From positions 6,200,001 to 6,264,000 of the forward strand of contig CM038920.1 of assembly GCA_021904315.1 (NCBI GenBank): a stretch of 64,000 bases of DNA, written 5' to 3'. The translations under genes were made by a program, and so were the position numbers. Under the pieces are notes generated by a model that saw only the letters and a program-made list of their open reading frames with translations, made no database searches and was not told the origin of the DNA. The DNA is from Sphagnum magellanicum (lineage: Eukaryota > Streptophyta > Sphagnopsida > Sphagnales > Sphagnaceae). Positions 60,023-64,000 of the stretch are shown piece by piece. Numbering within the stretch: the stretch's first letter is position 1; every line of letters begins with the position of its first letter.

Positions 60023-62060
60023 AATTGATTATTAACATTTAAGGTTTAGAGTTTACTTTCAATTTCTACCATGTTGTGTTCATAATGAATGTAATCACAC
60101 CAAGATGTACCATTACTAATCATAATCATTACTTACTTTTTGTGTTTTAAAATGGTAAATTAAATTTGCATTGAAGTTTTGGGATATACTTAATGAAATA
60201 AAATCCATGAATATAACATGAAAAAATATGAATTAAAAAAAGTAAATTTAATGAATAAAAATTGCCAAAAATATTTTTAAAACAATGCAAACTATGTTAT
60301 TTGTAATGTAAAAATATTTCACAAAGACTTGTTCCTCCATTTTATTAGTAAATTTTACTATCTACCTACATATTTATTTTGACAAAATTTTGAATACAAA
60401 CCTTAACATAATAGTATTTAAATTTTTTTCATGGTTTATAAATGATATTATACCATGCATATATATCTCAATTCAAATTGAATGAATATTTTTGTTTAAA
60501 CATAATCCAAATGATGATTTGAAGTAGATTGTATATTAATGCCCATCAAACATCTTTTAATTTTTTTTCTTAAAATATGAAGTTGTATATGATTTTTTTA
60601 TCAATTTCTTCCAAACTTTTGACTAGTTAGCTACAATTACTACATGTGATATTTTAAAATTTAATTCTTCATAACATCCAATAGGTACTTTTAACTGAAC
60701 ATAAAAAGTTAAAATCATTTCAATCATTTGTGGAATTTTTTTGTTTATTTAATATATTATGATCCATATTACAATTGAAAAAACTTAAGATAACTATTTA
60801 AAGGTTTAGGGTTTAATGTTTATTATTATTTTTAAAAATCTAGGCAACAATTTTTATTTTATTTTATTTTATTCTAGAAATATTTGAAAGATGAAAGGGA
60901 TGAAACTAATGCCACAACATGGATGAAAAGAATCATTAAATAGTTGGTACCATAAAAATTTAGGGTTTAGGGTTTATGTTGATTCATATCTCCAAGTCTT
61001 GTGTCCTTGTCTATGTGCTTCTTTTTTCATTTTCAACTCTTCCTTCTCACATTTCTCCTTTGCATTATAATTGTTTCCACTTTCACTTCAAGGAATCACA
61101 CTTAAAGTTTTGTGCACATCTTATCCCATTACATTCATTCTATTTTTAGTCCAATCCTTTCTCATTCCACAAGTCCTTTAGATGCTCCACTTGAAGTTTC
61201 CTTCTCATCATTGTAATGCAAAGCTTCTCTATCTCGGCACAAAGCTTCAAACAACTTTTGCATCCTTTCATCGGAATGCACAACTCCCAACAAGAGCCTT
61301 CCAACTTGCAACTTTAAGTAATCAAATTATTTTCTTTTCTTCTTCCATTTATAAAATTATTGCATAACCATCTTCTATGCATTTTCAAGTGTTCTATGCA
61401 TTTTTTGTTCACCTATTCTTAGGTTCCAGAGTCTATATTCTAATGTAATCTATTGTTAATCACTCATTGTTTTTCTTGCCATGCATGATTCCTTGTTTCT
61501 GCTTGTGCATTTTTTTTTTCACTTTTCCACCTTCATTATATTTCTGTGATCTTATTTCTCTTCTTTATTAAGGTCATGATTTGAATTTTTATTAGTATGT
61601 GCTTGCGAATCTACAAGATTCAGATTTTGTATCTACTTCTATCTACTTCTATGTTTTTTTCAGTTACATTTTTGTCTCTGTTTTTACCTCCTTTCAAACA
61701 CCTTTTCTATTTTCGTCTATTTATTTCTCCATTTCTCTCCTTGTCTTTATGTACTTCATTTTCTTCAACACACTATGAGAAAAAAAGGTGTTTTGTAATT
61801 AACCTTGCAATTCAACTTTTGAGTTGCATCAGACATTTGCAACACACCATATTTATATGTTATGAGTGTTATTAAACAAGTTGCAAGAGTTGTAATTCAT
61901 CGTATATACGGTGCAATTCATTATAACTCAATTACAATTTTGTCACAACAACTCCTTTTCAACTATTATGTAATTCCCCTATGACTATAATTATAATGTC
62001 ATGTTAACATCATTTTTCATCCATCCATCAAAATTTAACACTTGGCATATTAATTAAATT
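60023..62060. other. Intergenic AT-rich DNA
   Basis: No gene seen. Isolated tttagggtttaggg remnants (about 60801-60815, 60960-60975) and a CT-rich tract with repeated tctacttctatc (about 61625-61660). Confidence 0.5.
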
Positions 62061-62255
62061 TATATATATATATATATACACCTAGGTAGGTCGATACATA
62101 GCTATAGGTAGGTAAGTTGATATAATTCCAACCTACCTATTTACTTACCTACTTATCTAACTACTTACTTACTATCTAGGTAGGTAAAAAAGTAGGACCT
62201 ACTTATTTAGGTAGGCAAGTAGGTAGGTAGGAAGGTAAAATACTAGAAAAGTAAG
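62061..62255. repeat. TA microsatellite and AGGT/CCTA tetramer tract
   Basis: tatatata (62062-62079) followed by alternating aggtagg and cctacct runs on both orientations up to about 62240, allowing local hairpins. It resembles the tract at 33.4-34.1 kb. Confidence 0.7.
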
Positions 62256-62499
62256 TGAACTAAAGAGTACCCACATAAGTTTTTTCATTTGTTATGTGTT
62301 TTGCCTTTAGGGTTAAACTTTTATGAACTCATCCCAACATGACACATGTATTTTAATGTGAAAATGCAAGAGGAGACACCTCCTTTATGTAATTTGTGAA
62401 ATGAGATATTGAAAACAAAGCATATGGGTTAAATCTTTTAGTGGCACCTTAGTTGCAATTGAATTGTAACTATAAAAAAACAATTCCCACATGTTTTTT

Positions 62500-63060
62500 G
62501 TTTGATTTTAATTTTGAAATTTATAATTAATTATCTAACATAGTTATTTGAATTAAATATATGATAATTAATTATCTAGATTGATTCTATGAATTAATTA
62601 ATATACTTTAGATAATTAGTTAGTCAATTGATTCAAATAATTAATTATCAAAATAAGTATCAGATAATTAATTATCAAAATAAATATTAGATGATTAATT
62701 ATTCAAATAACTATTAGATAATTAATTATGTTGACAATTGATGATCTGAATTAAAATAAAATTCAATAATTATTCACCTACATTAACAAAGTTTATTATC
62801 TAAAATTATTTGAATTAATTAATTAAATTTATATAATTAGCTAATGAGTTTAATTAATTATTTTTTAGATAATTAATTAATTGATATCTTAATTAACTAA
62901 ATAAAAATAAATTAAACTTGATTAATGAATTCATATAAATATTTTAATATTTATTTTACTTAATTATTTCATGTTAATTAAGTATATTGCATATCAATTA
63001 ATAATTTTAAAATGAGTAACAAATAATTCATTTTAAAATATTAAATAATAAACATGAATT
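62500..63060. repeat. AT-rich degenerate tandem region
   Basis: Many imperfect copies of (a/g)ataattaattat(c/t) separated by caaataa(c/t)tatt, with a loose period near 27-30 bp in the best stretch (62610-62730). No genes. Confidence 0.6.
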
Positions 63061-64000
63061 TGAGTAGAAGACATTGAAATATATAGAAACATATTCATAT
63101 GTATGCCCTTATTGAGTGTTCAATAAAATATACACATTGCTTTCAATTTTCAATTCAAAAATAGACTTTCACCTTTCATGAAATTCTATGGTTTGATATG
63201 TATGTATACCAACATAATATTGTGAATTCCAATGTAGTGAAATGTTATTAACACAATAATTGAACATCAATCACAAAATATAGGATTATAATATTTATTA
63301 CATACTTAAATTTTAGTTATTTAGATCATTATGAAACCATTTAGAGGCAACATAGTGGCCAACTACTTGCACAAATAGATTTCATAATTAAAAACCAATT
63401 AGAAAGCTTGTACCTTATGGATGGTGAGAATGTAAACACATGGCATAATCACACATATGAAAGTTGTACACTAGTTGCAAAAACATTTTTCAATGTGTAG
63501 TCCATTTTTAACAACTATAATTTAGTTACACGTTACAACCACAATGCAATTCTTCAAAAAGTTAAACATAGTTAACTACATGTGTAAATACAATGCATAT
63601 AAATTATTGTATATGAAACACATTTAAAACTATGATGCAACTACCAAACAACTAACTTATTTTCTGATGTGAATTTTTTTTATTAAATCACTGTATTTAT
63701 AGAGTGTAGTTGCATAGGAGTTACACTTTGGAGGACCTAGTTGCAACACACTTATATTTGAGTGGTTTTTTAATTCTAGTTGCAAGGTAGTGTGGTCTCT
63801 GTGGACACGATTTTTCATAGTCACTCTATCTCCATCAATATCTATTTTTGTCCCTATGTTTGTCTATCACTTTCTATCTCTTTATTTTTATCTCCTCCTA
63901 TCTCTATCTCCTTATGTGACTTTATCTGTCAAAGTCTCTTCAATTCTTATTCATTCTTTGTCTCTATGTGTCTCATTGACTTCAATTGACTCTACATCTC
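63061..64000. other. Intergenic DNA to the window end
   Basis: No gene seen. A pyrimidine-rich tract with repeated tctatctc-type units occupies 63820-64000 and accounts for the open frame there. Confidence 0.5.

Overview
The window looks like nuclear DNA of a land plant. Four intron-bearing or plant-specific genes sit as small GC-richer islands in AT-rich, repeat-filled DNA, and telomere-type TTTAGGG heptamers occur outside the ends. A mitochondrial insertion (about 6.6-8.1 kb) carries cob and cox3 pieces whose C-termini match the bryophyte, lycophyte and charophyte form rather than the flowering-plant form. Its cox3 has an unedited CGG codon where the protein has Trp. I infer a seed-free land plant with C-to-U organelle editing (liverwort, hornwort, lycophyte or fern), but cannot name the species.

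Layout: 0.1-4.2 kb holds a complete four-exon methylesterase (MES/SABP2-like) gene on the minus strand, with a hAT-type MITE in its second intron. From 4.4 to 10.3 kb there are repeats: a PIF/Harbinger-type MITE relic, a 41-bp minisatellite split around the mitochondrial insertion, and a cluster of interleaved inverted repeats. From 10.4 to 17.8 kb lie two broken hAT transposases of different subfamilies and a coding-like stretch I cannot assign. From 17.8 to 34 kb I see no host gene, only SINE-like elements, a well-bounded MITE and microsatellites. At 34.85-37.3 kb is a DUF688-like gene on the plus strand. From 38 to 46 kb there are more decayed repeats. At 46.5-50 kb is a Tic22-like gene (plus strand, one coding exon), convergent with a complete 21-exon TPX2 gene (minus strand, 51.9-57.6 kb). 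From 58.9 kb to the end lie a GGAT minisatellite, a telomere-derived higher-order heptamer array, CCTA tetramer tracts and AT-rich DNA.

The genes do not form a pathway. They are ordinary neighbours: a hormone-ester hydrolase-like protein, an unknown plant protein, a plastid import-related protein and a spindle assembly factor. I did not find a convincing new biological system. The strongest oddities are the altered nucleophile elbow in the methylesterase, the mitochondrial insertion inside a minisatellite, the in-register heptamer array and candidate G2/M promoter elements upstream of TPX2.
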